Part shown: one piece after another, positions 62,540 to 64,000 of the stretch
Layout: the number at the start of each line of letters is the position of its first letter
How positions within the stretch are numbered: the first letter of the stretch is position 1
NCBI GenBank assembly: GCA_050250395.1
Contig: JBFWOQ010000003.1
Location: 124,001 to 188,000 of the forward strand
Reading direction: 5' to 3'
DNA: 64,000 nucleotides
DNA from: JAGPUQ01 sp050250395
GTDB taxonomy: Bacteria; Pseudomonadota; Gammaproteobacteria; Pseudomonadales; Porticoccaceae
Program-made: the position numbers and the translations under genes
Notes under the pieces: model-generated
The model's input: the letters and a program-made list of their open reading frames with translations, nothing else
Database searches by the model: none
Told to the model about the DNA's origin: nothing

Positions 62540-63151
62540 TCAGCGCCCGGGACGCCGGAAACCGTTGCGCGCGCGCTCAACCTCGGCCCTGATCACGCAG
62601 TCCTCGACATGATCGTTGATCAGCCCCATGGCCTGCATGAAGGCATACACCGTGGTCGGCCCGACAAATTTCCAGCCCAACTTCTTCAGATCCTTTGAGA
62701 GTGCGATGGATGCCGCCGATGTCGAGGCCGTCTGCGGCTCCGCAAGCGCTTGGGTGCCTGGCTCGTAACGCCAGAGAAAAGCCGCCAGAGAGCCTTCCCG
62801 CCGGACGAGATCCCGGGCCTGTCGGGCGTTGTTGACGACCGCTTCGATCTTGCCGCGGTGACGGACGATGCCTGCGTCGTTGAGCAGGCGGGTGCAGTCG
62901 CGCTCGGTGAAGCGCGCAATCCGGTCGAAATCGAAATCATGGAAGGCTGCGCGGAAGTTTTCGCGCTTGGCCAAAATGGTGCGCCAGCTCAGTCCGGACT
63001 GAAAACTTTCGAGACTCAACTTCTCGAACAACCGATGATCGTCGCTGACCGGAAAGCCCCATTCGGTGTCGTGATAGGCCAGAAACTCGGGTGCGGCGGC
63101 GCACCAGCCGCAACGCGATTGGCCATCGTGACCCACTGTGGTCGCGCTCAT
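62540..63151 (-). CDS. tag: DNA-3-methyladenine glycosylase I
   Basis: Tag removes 3-methyladenine from alkylated DNA. The 203-residue protein has RCGWCAAAPEFLAYHDTEWG at the N-terminus and LINDHVEDCVIR near the C-terminus, which supply the Cys/His zinc ligands. The LSLESFQSGLSWRTIL and KKLGWKFVGPTTVYAFMQAMG segments are also typical of the family. It is a single gene upstream of the second monooxygenase. Confidence 0.96.
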   Translation of the reverse strand: MSATTVGHDGQSRCGWCAAAPEFLAYHDTEWGFPVSDDHRLFEKLSLESFQSGLSWRTILAKRENFRAAFHDFDFDRIARFTERDCTRLLNDAGIVRHRGKIEAVVNNARQARDLVRREGSLAAFLWRYEPGTQALAEPQTASTSAASIALSKDLKKLGWKFVGPTTVYAFMQAMGLINDHVEDCVIRAEVERARNGFRRPGR

Positions 63152-63290
63152 GTACCCGCCTCCCTCAACGTGAATTCAAGTGGAGAAAAAAAACCTATGG
63201 GCTCGGCTGCCGGCGATGGCGCGATTTTGGGAATGTCCGCACCCACCACATGTTCCCCACACGCGGATCGCCATTCATCCGGCCTGCGCC

Positions 63291-63950
63291 CTAATCCGGC
63301 TGTTTGGTCACGCGCAAATAGGGTTTCAACGTCTTCCAGCCCTGGGCGAAAAGACCCTTGGCCTCTTCGTCCGACACCGATGGCACGATGATGACATCGT
63401 CGCCGTTCTGCCAGTTCACCGGGGTGGCGACCTTGTGTTTCGCGGTCAGTTGCATGGAGTCCAGTACGCGCAGAATCTCATCGAAATTGCGGCCGGTGGT
63501 CATCGGGTAGGTCAGCATCAGCTTGATCTTCTTGTCGGGACCAATGATGAACACCGAGCGCACGGTGGCGTTGGTGGCGGCGGTGCGGCCCTCCGCGGTG
63601 CCGCTCTCGTCCGCCGGCAGCATGTTGTAGAGCTTGGCGACGGCGAGATCGTTGTCGCCGATGATGGGATAGTTCACCGCATGGCCCTGGGTTTCCTCGA
63701 TGTCCTTTGCCCAGCGCTCGTGGTTGTCGACCGGGTCGACGCTGAGGCCGATGATCTTGCAGTTGCGCTTGGCGAACTCCGGCGCCAGCTTGGCCATGTA
63801 GCCGAGCTCCGTCGTGCACACCGGGGTGAAATCCTTGGGATGCGAGAACAGGATGGCCCAGCCATCACCGATCCAGTTGTGGAAATCGATTGTGCCCTGG
63901 GTGGTAGCGGCGGTGAAATTGGGGGCGGTGTCGTTGATTCGCAGTGACAT
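63291..63950 (-). CDS. 1-Cys peroxiredoxin (Prx6 type)
   Basis: The 219-residue peroxidase reduces hydrogen and alkyl peroxides. It has the peroxidatic Cys45 in KDFTPVCTTELG and the long C-terminal domain of the Prx6 group, and no resolving Cys at the usual 2-Cys position. The second half shows GLSVDPVDNHERW and the C-terminal WKTLKPYLRVTKQPD. ATG at 63950 has AAGGAG at a 7-base spacing. The in-frame extension upstream is rejected. It is likely a stand-alone oxidative-stress gene. Confidence 0.94.
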   Translation of the reverse strand: MSLRINDTAPNFTAATTQGTIDFHNWIGDGWAILFSHPKDFTPVCTTELGYMAKLAPEFAKRNCKIIGLSVDPVDNHERWAKDIEETQGHAVNYPIIGDNDLAVAKLYNMLPADESGTAEGRTAATNATVRSVFIIGPDKKIKLMLTYPMTTGRNFDEILRVLDSMQLTAKHKVATPVNWQNGDDVIIVPSVSDEEAKGLFAQGWKTLKPYLRVTKQPD

Positions 63951-64000
63951 GTCAGTGCTCCTTGGGGTTCGTTGGCCCATCTCTATCAGCTTGTTGAAAA

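Overview
This window looks like chromosomal DNA of a GC-rich gammaproteobacterium. The evidence is conserved gene order: sdhCDAB-sucAB, suhB divergent from trmJ beside iscS, ubiE-ubiJ-ubiB-hisI-hisE-tatABC, and a FimX-like gene convergent with serB. The last two orders recall Pseudomonas and its relatives. The many acyl-CoA, CoA-transferase and Baeyer-Villiger monooxygenase genes suggest an environmental catabolic lineage, but genus cannot be read from the sequence.

Layout. 1-6680 (minus): TCA operon sdhCDAB-sucAB, with sucB cut by the window edge. 6948-8753: a GGDEF-EAL protein. 9021-12039: iscS, trmJ and suhB, the last two from a symmetric divergent promoter. 12132-13823: an OlsF-like ornithine-lipid synthase. 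13900-19187 (plus): ubiquinone (ubiE, ubiJ, ubiB), histidine (hisI, hisE) and Tat export (tatABC). 19201-22541: family III CoA-transferase, DUF3094 membrane protein and acyl-CoA dehydrogenase. 22639-24854: bioB-bioF, with a BirA-like operator shared with comF. 25678-29192: cysE and the complete EF-P beta-lysylation set (epmA, efp, epmB). 29270-34383: PilZ-like protein, FimX-like c-di-GMP effector and serB. 34422-41110: an SDR dehydrogenase, a phosphoribosyltransferase and four tandem paralogous family III CoA-transferases. 41293-46034: DUF2237, a MacB-type ABC exporter (ATPase, permease, adaptor) and a Cat1-type CoA-transferase. 46365-46835: a glycine-zipper lipoprotein.

From about 46.8 kb the window becomes more accessory. 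It holds a lone SIR2-TPR protein with eight near-identical 35-residue repeats (47311-49713), a Baeyer-Villiger monooxygenase, a metal-handling stretch (MgtC/DUF4010, VIT-family transporter, BufA2-BufB-BufC bufferin operon, 51987-56138), a second Cat1-type CoA-transferase with a flavin-barrel protein, and an AT-richer two-gene cassette. That cassette pairs a minimal nucleotidyltransferase with an unrecognised protein and is bounded by 21-bp direct repeats on one side and strong hairpins on the other (58674-60195). A second Baeyer-Villiger monooxygenase, tag and a 1-Cys peroxiredoxin complete the window.

The best candidates for something undescribed are the nucleotidyltransferase cassette and the SIR2-TPR singleton, both with features of defence or conflict systems. 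Next come the bufferin operon, with its repeat-rich upstream region, and the quadruplicated CoA-transferase array. No rRNA, tRNA, CRISPR array or intact transposase was recognised.
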